Shown here piece by piece: positions 34,534 to 49,588 of a stretch of 64,000 bases of DNA (within the stretch, counting starts at the first letter, position 1; every line of letters begins with the position of its first letter). The notes beneath the pieces are model-generated. The model saw only the letters and a list, made by a program, of their open reading frames with translations, was not told the origin of the DNA and made no database searches. Source of the stretch: Lachnospiraceae bacterium. Lineage in GTDB: Bacteria; Bacillota; Clostridia; Lachnospirales; Lachnospiraceae. Made by a program: the position numbers and the translations under genes. The stretch covers positions 18,564-82,563 of the forward strand of contig SVEO01000010.1 in NCBI GenBank assembly GCA_015057275.1. The letters run 5' to 3'.

Positions 34534-36015
34534 ATGACTGATACAAATGATTTATTATCTTTATTACCAACTGATTTTACAACGAAGATGCAAACGCTTC
34601 TTGGCATAGAATATGAAAATTTTTTACGGGCGTATACGACCAGCCACTATGTAGGTTTGCGTATTAATCCGTTAAAAGCCGGACGAAAAGTGTTACTTAC
34701 ATTGCTTTCTGATACATTTGGTGCAAAAAATCTTTCCCCGGTTCCATGGGAACCTTGTGGTTTCTATTACAATGATGCACTTCGTCCGGGTAAACATCCG
34801 TACCATGAAGCCGGTATGTACTATATTCAAGAACCGAGCGCGATGTCTGCTGCTGCGCTTTTAAACCCGCAACCGGGTGAACGTGTGCTTGACATGTGTG
34901 CCGCGCCAGGCGGAAAATCGACACAACTTGCCTGCAAAATGAATCAACAGGGGCTGCTTATTGCCAATGAAATTCATCCTGCCCGCGCAAAGGCTTTATC
35001 GCAAAATATCGAGCGTCTTGGTATCTCCAATGCGATTGTTACGAATGAATCAGCAGATCGGCTGGCCGAGCGTTTCCCGGCATACTTCCACCGTATTTTA
35101 GTAGATGCACCTTGCTCCGGCGAGGGCATGTTCCGCAAAAATCCGGACGCATGTGCGGAATGGAGCTTAGCAGAGGTTGCTGCCTGCAAGGAACGCTCTA
35201 TCGACTTACTTGCGCGTGCAGCCGAAATGCTTCTTCCGGGTGGCCGCATAGTTTACTCAACTTGCACATTCGCACCGGAAGAAAATGAACAAACGATTGC
35301 CACATTTTTGGCAGAGCATCCGCAATTTGCACTTGTCACACTGGATGCATTGCGTGCTGAATTTGCCGCGGCTGATTGCCCGGTTGATTTTTCGCTGTTC
35401 TCCACTGGTAAACCGGAGTGGGCAAACGGCGAGGAGGATTTACAGCATACCTTCCGTCTTTGGCCGCATTCTTTGCACGGTGAGGGGCATTTTGTGGCAG
35501 TGCTGCAAAATACCGAGTCAACAGATTCCTATAGCTGCTCACACGTAAAAAAACAAAAGCCTTTAAAAGACCGTTCGCTACAAACGATATGGCAGTCATT
35601 TGCTGATTCTCTGCTCACCTCAAATACGATATCCTCTTTCTCTGCGCGTCAGCTCTATCTATTCGGTGAGCAGCTCTACCTTTTGCCGGAGGACTGTCCG
35701 ATTTTTGATAAGTTAAAGGTTCTTCGTCCGGGGTTGCATCTTGGCACATTAAAGAAAAATCGTATCGAGCCATCGCATGCACTAGCGCTGTTTTTGCACT
35801 CAGGTGATGTGAAAAACTCTGTTTCCTATGCCAGTAACGACACTGACATTTTAAAATATTTTAGCGGTGAAAGCCTCATCTGCTCAGATTCTAAGATTGA
35901 TAAAGGCTGGTGCCTCGTCTGCATAGATGGATATAGTATCGGTTGGGGAAAATTTGATGGTGGGACAATCAAAAATCACTATCCAAAAGGCTTACGTCGT
36001 CCATTTAGCGGTTGA
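34534..36015 (+). CDS. RsmF/NOL1-type rRNA or tRNA m5C methyltransferase
   Basis: 493 residues. A ferredoxin-like N-terminal part (LRINPLKAG) leads into an SAM-dependent core with VLDMCAAPGGKSTQLA, DAPCSGEGMFRKNP and YSTCTFAPEENE, giving the two catalytic cysteines of the NOL1/NOP2/Sun family. The C-terminal part (about 290-493) has a substrate-binding domain and ends in a PUA-like GYSIGWGKFDGGTIKNHYPKGLRRP (locator GWGK...KNHYPKGLR). This matches RsmF/YebU (16S m5C1407); the exact target in clostridia is not established. AAAGGA site. Confidence 0.92.
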   Translation: MTDTNDLLSLLPTDFTTKMQTLLGIEYENFLRAYTTSHYVGLRINPLKAGRKVLLTLLSDTFGAKNLSPVPWEPCGFYYNDALRPGKHPYHEAGMYYIQEPSAMSAAALLNPQPGERVLDMCAAPGGKSTQLACKMNQQGLLIANEIHPARAKALSQNIERLGISNAIVTNESADRLAERFPAYFHRILVDAPCSGEGMFRKNPDACAEWSLAEVAACKERSIDLLARAAEMLLPGGRIVYSTCTFAPEENEQTIATFLAEHPQFALVTLDALRAEFAAADCPVDFSLFSTGKPEWANGEEDLQHTFRLWPHSLHGEGHFVAVLQNTESTDSYSCSHVKKQKPLKDRSLQTIWQSFADSLLTSNTISSFSARQLYLFGEQLYLLPEDCPIFDKLKVLRPGLHLGTLKKNRIEPSHALALFLHSGDVKNSVSYASNDTDILKYFSGESLICSDSKIDKGWCLVCIDGYSIGWGKFDGGTIKNHYPKGLRRPFSG

Positions 36016-36040
36016 CAGAGTTCGCCTGCAATGTTATTCT
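36012..36040 (+). promoter_or_regulatory. Promoter of queD-queE-folE
   Basis: TTGACA (36012-36017, perfect), 17 bases, TATTCT (36035-36040). The -35 overlaps the stop codon of the rsmF-like gene. A leader of about 105 bases follows. Confidence 0.75.
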
Positions 36041-36046
36041 AATAGT

Positions 36047-36140
36047 GACCGACTGTTTGTTTGTACCATCCAGTCGTTAAACAAAACCAGGACTGCAATA
36101 TGTGATTTTTTGCGGGTCCAACATGGACCCGCTTTATTTT
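36047..36140 (+). ncRNA. Structured leader with attenuator-like hairpin before queD (possible riboswitch)
   Basis: CGACTG (36050-36055) pairs with CAGTCG (36071-36076). The loop TTTGTTT (36056-36062) is complementary to the A-rich AAACAAA (36079-36085), so a pseudoknot is possible. CAGTC can instead pair with GACTG at 36091-36095. A strong hairpin GCGGGTCC-AACAT-GGACCCGC (36112-36132) followed by TTTATTTT looks like an intrinsic terminator; GGACTGCA (36090-36097) could pair with TGCGGGTCC (36111-36119) as an antiterminator. A preQ1-sensing role would suit the genes, but I could not match the preQ1-I or preQ1-II consensus. Confidence 0.5.
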
Positions 36141-36150
36141 AGGAGGAACT

Positions 36151-36573
36151 ATGTTTACAATTAAAACAGAGCAATATTTTGACTCTGCACATTTTTTATC
36201 CGGTTATGAAGGGAAATGCAGCAACATCCACGGACACCGCTGGAAGGTTGAGGTCGAGATTTACTCTAAGACACTTTCCACCGACACCCAAACGCGGGCG
36301 ATGGTTGTTGATTTTTCCGATTTAAAGCGTGATTTGACCGAAGAAGCTGACGCAATGGACCACGCACTGATTTACGAGACCGGCTCGTTAAAAGCGACAA
36401 CACTAGCCGCGCTGACAGATGAAGGTTTTCGTATGATTGAAGTCCCATTTCGTCCGACGGCTGAGGAATTTGCCAAGTACTTCTTCTACCGCATGAAGGA
36501 GCGCGGTTATTCGGTAAAGTGCGCATGCGTTTTTGAAACACCGAATAACATCGCAACTTATTGCGAAAATTAG
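36151..36573 (+). CDS. queD: 6-carboxytetrahydropterin synthase QueD
   Basis: 140 residues, T-fold. Zinc ligands His14 (DSAHF), His27 and His29 (NIHGHRW), with Cys23 (GKCSNIHGH) as catalytic base. It converts dihydroneopterin triphosphate to 6-carboxytetrahydropterin. It is first in queD-queE-folE; AGGAGG precedes it. QueC, needed to make preQ0, is not in the window. Confidence 0.94.
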   Translation: MFTIKTEQYFDSAHFLSGYEGKCSNIHGHRWKVEVEIYSKTLSTDTQTRAMVVDFSDLKRDLTEEADAMDHALIYETGSLKATTLAALTDEGFRMIEVPFRPTAEEFAKYFFYRMKERGYSVKCACVFETPNNIATYCEN

Positions 36574-36589
36574 AAAGCGAGGGATTTTC

Positions 36590-37261
36590 ATGGCACATGT
36601 ATATCCGGTCGCCGAGATTTTTGAGAGTATCAACGGTGAAGGGACAAAAGCTGGCCGTCTGGCGGTGTTCGTGCGCTTCTCCGGCTGTAATTTAAATTGT
36701 ACCTTTTGTGATACACTTTGGGCAAATGCAAAAGATTGCCCAGTCACTTATATGACTTGTGAAGATATTTATACACGAATAAAATCTACCGGCATTTCGC
36801 TTGTAACATTGACCGGCGGCGAGCCGCTTCTGCAACCGAAGATTGAGAAACTACTTGCATTTTTGGCGCAAGATGCTACGATTGAGGTAGAAATCGAAAC
36901 GAACGGCAGTATTTCGCTAGCATTTTTAGAAAATTTGGCTGTACGACCGACCATCACAATGGACTACAAGCTTCCGGGCAGCGGCATGGAAGCACAAATG
37001 TGCACGGACAACTTCTCCTATCTGCGAAAGGCTGATACCGTTAAATTCGTGGTCGGATCGCTTGAAGATATGGATCGCGCAGTAGAGATTATCACACAAT
37101 ATAAACTGTCAGACAAATGTCATTTATACTTTAGTCCTGTATTCGGTCGCATTGCCCCGGCGGACATTGTCGAATATATGAAGGAACATAATTTAAACTA
37201 CATTACGATGCAGTTGCAAATGCACAAGTTTATCTGGGATCCGGATAAACGCGGTGTATGA
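36590..37261 (+). CDS. queE: 7-carboxy-7-deazaguanine synthase QueE
   Basis: 223 residues. A radical SAM enzyme with Cys33, Cys37 and Cys40 in [16 protein letters not shown] (Cx3Cx2C), the [11 protein letters not shown] loop and a clade-typical [12 protein letters not shown]-terminus. It rearranges 6-carboxytetrahydropterin to 7-carboxy-7-deazaguanine. ATG 36590 follows GCGAGGG; the frame extends upstream into queD without a ribosome site. Next gene folE follows at 19 bases. Confidence 0.94.
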   Translation: MAHVYPVAEIFESINGEGTKAGRLAVFVRFSGCNLNCTFCDTLWANAKDCPVTYMTCEDIYTRIKSTGISLVTLTGGEPLLQPKIEKLLAFLAQDATIEVEIETNGSISLAFLENLAVRPTITMDYKLPGSGMEAQMCTDNFSYLRKADTVKFVVGSLEDMDRAVEIITQYKLSDKCHLYFSPVFGRIAPADIVEYMKEHNLNYITMQLQMHKFIWDPDKRGV

Positions 37262-37280
37262 TTTGAATGGAGGAATCATT

Positions 37281-37856
37281 ATGGCAATTGATAAAGAAGC
37301 AATCAGAGAGCATATTCGCGGACTCCTCATTGCACTCGGTGATGACCCGGAGCGTGAAGGCCTAAAGGAAACACCGGAGCGTGTGGCCCGCATGTATGAG
37401 GAAGTTTTTGAAGGCATGAATTACACGAACGAGCAAATCGCTGAAATGTTTTATAAGACATTTGACGATGAACTGGAGTTTACAAATCAATCACATGATA
37501 TGGTGCTTGTGAAGGACATCGATATTTTCAGCTACTGTGAGCATCATTTGGCGCTGATGTATGATATGAAGGTAACGATTGCTTATCTGCCAAAAGATAA
37601 AGTTATCGGCTTAAGCAAAATTGCCCGCATCGCCGACATGGTTTCGAAGCGTCTCCAGTTGCAGGAGCGCATCGGTTCGGACATCGCTTCCATCATGCAG
37701 ATGATTACCGGTTCTGAAGATATTGCCGTGCTGATTGAAGGCTCGCATAGTTGTATGACTGCACGCGGGATTCGTAAACCGGGCAGCAAGACCGTGACCA
37801 CTACGTTCCGCGGCAAATTCGCAACCGATGTGAATTTACAGATGAGAGTACGATAA
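37281..37856 (+). CDS. folE: GTP cyclohydrolase I
   Basis: 191 residues. [22 protein letters not shown] (Cys and His zinc ligands), [23 protein letters not shown] and SHSCMTARG (third Cys, and His) are the GCHI signature. It makes dihydroneopterin triphosphate, the common precursor of folate and 7-deazaguanines. Its place after queD and queE suggests supply of the queuosine branch. ATG 37281 is 7 bases after GGAGG. Confidence 0.96.
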   Translation: MAIDKEAIREHIRGLLIALGDDPEREGLKETPERVARMYEEVFEGMNYTNEQIAEMFYKTFDDELEFTNQSHDMVLVKDIDIFSYCEHHLALMYDMKVTIAYLPKDKVIGLSKIARIADMVSKRLQLQERIGSDIASIMQMITGSEDIAVLIEGSHSCMTARGIRKPGSKTVTTTFRGKFATDVNLQMRVR

Positions 37857-37897
37857 GATAAATATTGCGTATATACAGAAGATACTGGAGGAATCTC

Positions 37898-38764
37898 ATG
37901 AAACCATTTTTAGGCATTGACATTACAGAAGATAAAAAGAACGAAGAATTTAATGGCAGGGAATTTGTGGTTGCAACAACCGCGCCGGATTTAGCAGACG
38001 CCCTCACGAAAGCGACGGACCATGTATATGATTCACTGGATAAGTCTTTTCTTCCAAGTCCATTATCTATCGTCCGTTGGATAAGTTGTATTGTCGGTTT
38101 TTTACTCTTTGCAGCCATTCTAGGTGTAATTAACGATGAAGAAGAAAGTATTAGTTTATCACAAGCCTACAGCTCTGCCGCTTGGGCCTTTTGGCTGTGC
38201 GGTACCTTAATCCTTGTTTTCCTTGTGTTGACCATTATAGAGCACAGAAAAACAAAAAAAATACTTAACAGCGACGAACATAAACACACAATGACAACCG
38301 TGGATTCCATTATGGATACCATTTTGACAGAATTTGGGATACCTTCCGATGCCCCGGAAGTTGATATACTCACATTTAGATATAAAATGAAAAATGATGT
38401 GCCGGTTGCCAAGGAAATGGACTTTTCATCCACCCCATATGACACCCTCATTTTTCATGCATATGCAGATGCTTCCTGTTTGTACCTGGTAAATGCGGAA
38501 GAAAAGAATGCATTCCTTCTTTCTGAAATGCGCGCGATTCGCACCATCAACAAGCGAATTATGATTCCTGATTGGAATAAGGATAACGAACCGAAGGATA
38601 AAATTTATAAACCATATAAACTTACCGTCTGTGAAGATGATGCAGTTTCCTTTAAACCATATCATATCCTTGAGCTAGAACATGACGGCAAACTTTGGGG
38701 TATCTACTTCCCTTGCTACGAACTTCCAGTGTTCGAAAAACTTACAGGTTTGAAAGCGGAATAG
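37898..38764 (+). CDS. Hypothetical membrane protein, 288 aa
   Basis: Not recognised. About 55 cytosolic N-terminal residues precede two close membrane helices (about 55-80 and 95-120), followed by a 165-residue soluble domain of mixed alpha/beta character (EFGIPSDAPEVDILTFRYK, YKPYKLTVCEDDAVSF). This looks like a small PH-like or YcxB-like domain attached to a hairpin anchor, but I cannot assign a family. ATG 37898 follows GGAGG. It lies 41 bases after folE and may be part of the same transcript, with no evident functional link. Confidence 0.75.
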   Translation: MKPFLGIDITEDKKNEEFNGREFVVATTAPDLADALTKATDHVYDSLDKSFLPSPLSIVRWISCIVGFLLFAAILGVINDEEESISLSQAYSSAAWAFWLCGTLILVFLVLTIIEHRKTKKILNSDEHKHTMTTVDSIMDTILTEFGIPSDAPEVDILTFRYKMKNDVPVAKEMDFSSTPYDTLIFHAYADASCLYLVNAEEKNAFLLSEMRAIRTINKRIMIPDWNKDNEPKDKIYKPYKLTVCEDDAVSFKPYHILELEHDGKLWGIYFPCYELPVFEKLTGLKAE

Positions 38765-38766
38765 AC

Positions 38767-38784
38767 AACAAAACTAGTTTTGTT
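38767..38784. repeat. Perfect 18-bp palindrome
   Basis: AACAAAACTAGTTTTGTT just after the stop of the 288-aa gene. It could act as a weak terminator or a regulator site. Confidence 0.5.
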
Positions 38785-38868
38785 ATCTTGCAAATCAGAA
38801 ACACATATGCTATACAATAGTTGAAAACGAAATCAGAGTATATTCGCACAATATACTTACCAAGCGAC

Positions 38869-38896
38869 ACCCCCATGAGTTGCAGCTCATGGGGGT
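38869..38896. terminator. Strong GC-rich hairpin between convergent genes
   Basis: 11-bp perfect stem ACCCCCATGAG / CTCATGGGGGT (38869-38879 with 38886-38896, 6-base loop). It lies between the 288-aa gene and metG, which converge. No T tract follows on either strand. Confidence 0.6.
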
Positions 38897-38969
38897 ATCT
38901 TGTCTAATTATTTTGGATGATTGACCAAACCATCAGGCCCATTACCTAGCTCCTTCTCTATCGAGCCAT

Positions 38970-40550
38970 TCATACTTTAGAAAATAAAATCGAAAAATCA
39001 TCCGGTATTTTCTTGGCGTCAACATTTTGCGCTCTCCATTCCGGTGTCACTTCAAGCCATTCAATAACTTTTGCAGATGAAAATGGTAAAAACGGATGAA
39101 GTAAAATGGCAAGATTTGCGATGAGCCATATGCAGCTGTAAAGCGTCTCATTGCACTTATTTTTATCTTCTGCTCTTGTTTTCCACGGCTGATTTACATC
39201 ATAATATTTATTACCGAAGCGAATAATTTCAAAAATATCTTCTAATGCTTCCTTAAAAACACCTCGTTCAATTTTTTCTCCAATTGAAGGGTACGCTGAT
39301 ACCACTTTTTCTTCCACTTCCTTGCTTACTGCTGCAACCGGTATTTTATTGTCCAAATATTTTACGATAAAGGCAAGCGTACGGTTGACAAAATTCCCCC
39401 AGGCGCCTACAAGTTCCGAATTATTCTGTTCTTTAAATTCCCGCCATGAAAAATCCGTATCCCGCTTTTCCGGGCCATTCGCAAGGAAGAAATACCGAAT
39501 TGTGTCCGGATGATATTCTTCTACTAGATCCTTTGCCCATACTGCCCAGTTTTGACTGGTAGAAATTTTTCTTCCTTCCAGCGTTACATATTCGCTCGAA
39601 ATGATATCGTCCGGCAACCGTAATCCTTGCCCATGAGCCAAAAGTAAGGAAGGGAGAATAATCGTATGAAATGGTATATTATCTTTGCCATGAACATAAT
39701 AATGTCGTGCATTTTCTCCAAAAACCTCTTTGAAATCAATATCGTTTTCTGTACAAAGTACGGCAATCGCCGATAAATATCCCAAGACATTTTCTGCCCA
39801 AATATAAATCTTCTTTTCCTCGTACCCTTCCTTCGGAACATCGATTCCCCAGTCAAGATCACGCGTAATCGCACGATCACGAAGCCCTTCATTAATATAG
39901 CGCTTTGTGAAGGCAATAGCATTTTTACGCCAATATGGATGCGATTGAAGAAAATCGCGCAATTCTTCCTTCAATTTAGATATTAGTAAGAATAATTGTG
40001 TTGTCTCTCCAAATGTCAATATAGCTCCACAATCTGCACATTTTGCATCTAGGATTGAATCTGTTTCCAATACTTCACCGCAAGCATCACACTGTTCTCC
40101 ACGTGTTGCAACGCCACAAGCAGGACATATTCCGATAATTAATCTGTCTGTAAGATTTTTTTTGCACACAGGACAGTACGCTTGTTTTACCGTTTTTTCC
40201 TCAATATATTTGCTGCGATACAATCGCTTATGAAATTCCGTAACAAATGTTTTGTGCTTTAAATCTGAAGTTTTTGTATAGAGATCATACGAAAATCCCA
40301 ATTTCTCGAACACATTACAAAACTCCTTATGGTAATATTCACTAATTTGTTCCGGTGTAGAATTTTCCTGCTTCGCTCGAATTGTGATGGGTGTACCGTG
40401 GCAATCACTTCCCGAAACATAAAACACACAGTCTCCTTTGGCTCTAAAATAGCGGGCTAAAACATCTCCCGGCAGTAGGGCTGCAATGTGCCCAATATGG
40501 AGTGACCCGTTTGCATAAGGCCATGCTCCACCAATAACAATGTTTTTCAT
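38970..40550 (-). CDS. metG: Methionyl-tRNA synthetase
   Basis: 526 residues. The HIGH-type motif is NGSLHIGHIAALLPGDV; a zinc-knuckle insertion with CPVCKK, CPACG, CDACG and CADCG follows (about 125-180). The class I KMSKS loop is GRKISTS, a variant. There is no C-terminal tRNA-binding (EMAP) domain. It charges tRNA-Met in the cytosol. GAGGT serves as ribosome site. Expression is controlled by the T-box RNA at 40603-40898. Confidence 0.95.
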   Translation of the reverse strand: MKNIVIGGAWPYANGSLHIGHIAALLPGDVLARYFRAKGDCVFYVSGSDCHGTPITIRAKQENSTPEQISEYYHKEFCNVFEKLGFSYDLYTKTSDLKHKTFVTEFHKRLYRSKYIEEKTVKQAYCPVCKKNLTDRLIIGICPACGVATRGEQCDACGEVLETDSILDAKCADCGAILTFGETTQLFLLISKLKEELRDFLQSHPYWRKNAIAFTKRYINEGLRDRAITRDLDWGIDVPKEGYEEKKIYIWAENVLGYLSAIAVLCTENDIDFKEVFGENARHYYVHGKDNIPFHTIILPSLLLAHGQGLRLPDDIISSEYVTLEGRKISTSQNWAVWAKDLVEEYHPDTIRYFFLANGPEKRDTDFSWREFKEQNNSELVGAWGNFVNRTLAFIVKYLDNKIPVAAVSKEVEEKVVSAYPSIGEKIERGVFKEALEDIFEIIRFGNKYYDVNQPWKTRAEDKNKCNETLYSCIWLIANLAILLHPFLPFSSAKVIEWLEVTPEWRAQNVDAKKIPDDFSILFSKV

Positions 40551-40602
40551 AAAATTACCTCATTTCCTTTCGTTGATAACACTTAAACTAAAAGTTGCAA
40601 AT

Positions 40603-40898
40603 AAAAAAACCCTCACCTCCTTGCATAGTACAAGGGACGAGAGCAAAACTCACGTGTTACCACCCTAATTCGCTTGTCTCTCACGACAACAAGCCTTATC
40701 GAGTTCGGACAGGAAATGATCTATCGAAACTCTATCGCTGTTACGGGCGATCCCGGCATAGCCTAACCGCAATTGGCTCGGTATGCAGCTCAGAGACCAT
40801 GTTCAGCAAAATCCACTTTTCCCATTCTCAGCACATCTAAAGATGATGGGATTCTCTGTAAAAGTTTCCATTGCTTACTCTTTCTCGTCATCGCTGTT
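40603..40898 (-). ncRNA. T-box riboswitch with Met specifier (controls metG)
   Basis: On the minus strand the T-box core GGGTGGTAACACG (40665-40653) is preceded by a long structured leader and followed by a terminator hairpin (CCTTG...CAAGG) ending in seven T (40609-40603). In the stem I specifier-loop region the strand reads GAACATGGTCTC; ATG is at 40800-40798 and is followed by a purine, as expected for a Met T-box. Uncharged tRNA-Met would stabilise the antiterminator and turn on metG. Transcription starts near 40898 from the promoter at 40905-40932. Confidence 0.9.
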
Positions 40899-40904
40899 GG
40901 ATGT

Positions 40905-40932
40905 ATTATATCATATAAAATAAAAAAAACAA
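40905..40932 (-). promoter_or_regulatory. Promoter of the T-box/metG transcript
   Basis: Minus strand TTGTTT (40932-40927), 16 bases, TATAAT (40910-40905). Confidence 0.65.
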
Positions 40933-40948
40933 TAGATGAATTAATTTA

Positions 40949-40982
40949 TTTGGGGTGGCTGTCCAAATGCATCCACCCCAAA
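40949..40982 (-). terminator. Hairpin after the 83-aa gene
   Basis: 10-bp stem TTTGGGGTGG / CCACCCCAAA (40949-40958 with 40973-40982), continuing AATTAATT on the minus strand. It insulates the T-box transcript from the lacZ unit. Confidence 0.65.
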
Positions 40983-40984
40983 TA

Positions 40985-41236
40985 TTACTTCGTTTTTCTT
41001 CTAAGCAATGCACCGATGAACATCGTAGCTATCATCAATGCCAATCCACCCCAATCAACTAACGTGCTTAATGCCCAATGATCTGCAAAAAAATTCAACA
41101 GGAAAATGACAATTAAAGCATAAATAAATTTAAGATTATTTGATTTCCCTTCTTGTGGCGGGAAAAATTTGTCCATGAGTCCAAAGACCACTCCTGCCAC
41201 AACTGAAATAATTAAATATACAACGTTATATAACAT
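40985..41236 (-). CDS. Small membrane protein, 83 aa
   Basis: Three hydrophobic segments (about 3-20, 36-52, 57-75) with a basic C-terminus LLRRKTK. I do not recognise the family. ATG 41236 follows GGAG at about 7 bases; the open frame to 41350 overlaps lacZ in another frame and is not used. It lies 29 bases after lacZ and is probably co-transcribed with it. Confidence 0.75.
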   Translation of the reverse strand: MLYNVVYLIISVVAGVVFGLMDKFFPPQEGKSNNLKFIYALIVIFLLNFFADHWALSTLVDWGGLALMIATMFIGALLRRKTK

Positions 41237-41265
41237 CTTCTTTCTCCGTCTTTCGCATTTCGCTT

Positions 41266-44379
<3,114 letters not shown>

Positions 44380-44397
44380 CTATACCTCATTATTTAA

Positions 44398-46402
<2,005 letters not shown>

Positions 46403-46493
46403 GTCATGTTTCCTTTCCAACAATGGTCTGCCATCATAAGATATTTTGTAAATTGTACTAAATTTAGCGACTAAAGTCAAGCTTATTTGACAA

Positions 46494-46546
46494 AAAGGAC
46501 TGCATAATCTTTTCTATACATATAGAATAGATTTATGCAGTCCTTT
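46494..46546 (-). terminator. Terminator after groEL
   Basis: 14-bp AAAGGACTGCATAA / TTATGCAGTCCTTT outer stem (46494-46507 with 46533-46546) and inner AT-rich arm; minus strand continues TTTTTGTC. Confidence 0.85.
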
Positions 46547-46599
46547 AAGATTTTTAACCTGATAAATTTACAAATAAAATTTAATATATTCTGATTCGT

Positions 46600-48237
<1,638 letters not shown>

Positions 48238-48525
48238 TTATTCTTCCACAATCGCTAAAATTTCGTTCTGCTTTAAGATGATATATTCTTCATCTTCAAA
48301 CTTCACTTCGTTGCCTGCGTACTTGGAATAGATTACCTTGTCGCCAACCTTTACAAGCATCGTTACTTCCTTACCGTCAACCACACCACCAGGGCCGACT
48401 GCAACAACCTCTGCCATCTGCGGCTTTTCCTTTGCCTGTCCCGGTAAAACGATACCGGACTTTGTTGTTTCTTCAGCAACTACCTGCTTGATTACGACTC
48501 TGTCGCCAAGTGGAACTAACTTCAT
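48238..48525 (-). CDS. groS: Co-chaperonin GroES
   Basis: 95 residues; [14 protein letters not shown], mobile loop [26 protein letters not shown] and [19 protein letters not shown] are typical. Two extra Met-Thr residues in the longer frame (start 48531) are not used because AGGAGG is 8 bases from ATG 48525. The upstream region lacks a CIRCE element. Confidence 0.97.
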   Translation of the reverse strand: MKLVPLGDRVVIKQVVAEETTKSGIVLPGQAKEKPQMAEVVAVGPGGVVDGKEVTMLVKVGDKVIYSKYAGNEVKFEDEEYIILKQNEILAIVEE

Positions 48526-48646
48526 AGTCATATCCTCCTACTTACTTCGTATTTGTGCATTTCCAAATTGTGTATAAACAATTATATGTTCCTGTTCTTT
48601 TTCTTAGAACGCACATTCTCTTGTTACAGGCATTTTGCCCGCCTGA
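48526..48646 (-). promoter_or_regulatory. Structured 5' leader of groESL without CIRCE
   Basis: About 120 bases between the predicted start (near 48646) and groES. Two hairpins are possible: CAGGC...GCCTG (about 48626-48645) and GTTCT-AAGAAAA-AGAAC (about 48592-48610). I looked for TTAGCACTC-N9-GAGTGCTAA on both strands here and did not find it. Confidence 0.5.
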
Positions 48647-48652
48647 TTTAAT

Positions 48653-48680
48653 ATTATATACCAATATTGGGAAATTTCAA
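48653..48680 (-). promoter_or_regulatory. Promoter of groES-groEL
   Basis: Minus strand TTGAAA (48680-48675), 16 bases, TATAAT (48658-48653). Confidence 0.7.
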
Positions 48681-48745
48681 GAAATCTTTTCTTAATATTC
48701 TATAAACTCATACTTAATTTCTCTAAACTTTTTCTGAATACCGAA

Positions 48746-49006
48746 TTACCATTGCGCACCTTTTGGGTCCGGGCATTTCTGTGCCTTTTTTTTCGCTCTG
48801 GCAAGCACAAAGCAGCCGCAATAGGCGCATGTCAGCCCGCCTATCAGATGGTTGCATCTGCTGCAAATCTTTAATCTGTTCTCATACTCTGTATCATCCG
48901 CGCAAAGCTCCGGGTCAATCGCCGCGATATATTCTCTGATTTTTTCGTACATCATATCCTTCTGTAAATTTGCCGGAATCTTGCAGTTACAAATTTTTCC
49001 TTCCAT
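48746..49006 (-). CDS. Zinc-ribbon-like Cys-rich small protein (DUF6171-like)
   Basis: 86 residues. CNCK near the N-terminus, then CSRCNHLIGGLTCAYCGCFVLARAKKKAQKCPDPKGAQW at the C-terminus (locator: CSRC, CAYCGC, CP), giving at least two CxxC pairs. From memory this is the family catalogued as DUF6171, of unknown function. It is separated from groES by about 220 bases that hold the groE promoter and leader. Confidence 0.75.
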   Translation of the reverse strand: MEGKICNCKIPANLQKDMMYEKIREYIAAIDPELCADDTEYENRLKICSRCNHLIGGLTCAYCGCFVLARAKKKAQKCPDPKGAQW

Positions 49007-49070
49007 AATTACCTCTATTCCTAAAACATGTGGATAATTATAAATTCACAGCCATCTTTTGTCAATTTTT

Positions 49071-49099
49071 TTGCAATTTTCCTTTTCTTTTTTTATATT
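49071..49099 (+). promoter_or_regulatory. Promoter of the acidic Cys-rich gene
   Basis: TTGCAA (49071-49076), 17 bases, TATATT (49094-49099), about 35 bases ahead of TTGGAGG. Confidence 0.5.
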
Positions 49100-49150
49100 T
49101 CATATTAAAATGGTTATCATAAATACAAGAATGATTGGAGGATTTTTATC

Positions 49151-49507
49151 ATGAAAAAATTCGGAAAATTTTTAGTAACTGTAACTGCCATTACCGGTGC
49201 TGTTGCCGGTGCTCTCGTTGTTTTTAAGAAATTTAAAAAGGATAACGTATTTGAAGATGATTTTGTAGACATTCCAAAAGAAGACATAGACGCTGCCGAG
49301 GAATGTGACTGTACAGATGCGTATGACTGTTCGGATGCATGCGAAAGCTGCGAAGATGCCTCTGCGGAAGAAACTTGCGCTGACTGCGAAGTTGTCCCTG
49401 AAGCTTGTGAGGCTGTTGTGGATGAGGTTGCTTCCGAAGAGCCTGTTGTCGAAGAAACCGTTGATGATGCCATTAATAACGCTGTTGTGGAAGATATCGC
49501 AGAATAA
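49151..49507 (+). CDS. Membrane-anchored acidic Cys-rich protein, 118 aa
   Basis: N-terminal KKFGKFLVTVTAITGAVAGALVVFKKFKK is one short membrane or surface helix, then an extremely acidic domain with paired cysteines (ECDC, YDC, ACESC, TCADC, EAC). No family recognised; the shape recalls YtxH-like small membrane proteins with a metal-binding tail (inference). TTGGAGG site, strong bidirectional terminator downstream. The reverse-strand Ser-rich ORF in this interval is its antisense shadow. Confidence 0.8.
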   Translation: MKKFGKFLVTVTAITGAVAGALVVFKKFKKDNVFEDDFVDIPKEDIDAAEECDCTDAYDCSDACESCEDASAEETCADCEVVPEACEAVVDEVASEEPVVEETVDDAINNAVVEDIAE

Positions 49508-49536
49508 TTATCTTTTCAAACTTTTACTGACAAAAA

Positions 49537-49580
49537 AACCGTCACATTTCGATTTCTCGCAAATGTGGCGGTTCTTTTTT
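49537..49580. terminator. Bidirectional terminator
   Basis: 13-bp stem (49537-49549 with 49561-49573; one G-T) with TTTTTT on the plus side and TTTTTTTGTC on the minus side, between convergent genes. Confidence 0.9.
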
Positions 49581-49588
49581 ACATTTTA

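Noticed and set aside
36047..36105. Canonical preQ1-I riboswitch
   Set aside because: The hairpin/A-rich tail topology is similar, but loop and tail residues do not match the consensus; kept only as an unassigned leader.
40595..40840. Plus-strand ORFs across the metG leader
   Set aside because: They lie on the reverse complement of the T-box RNA and have no coding signature.
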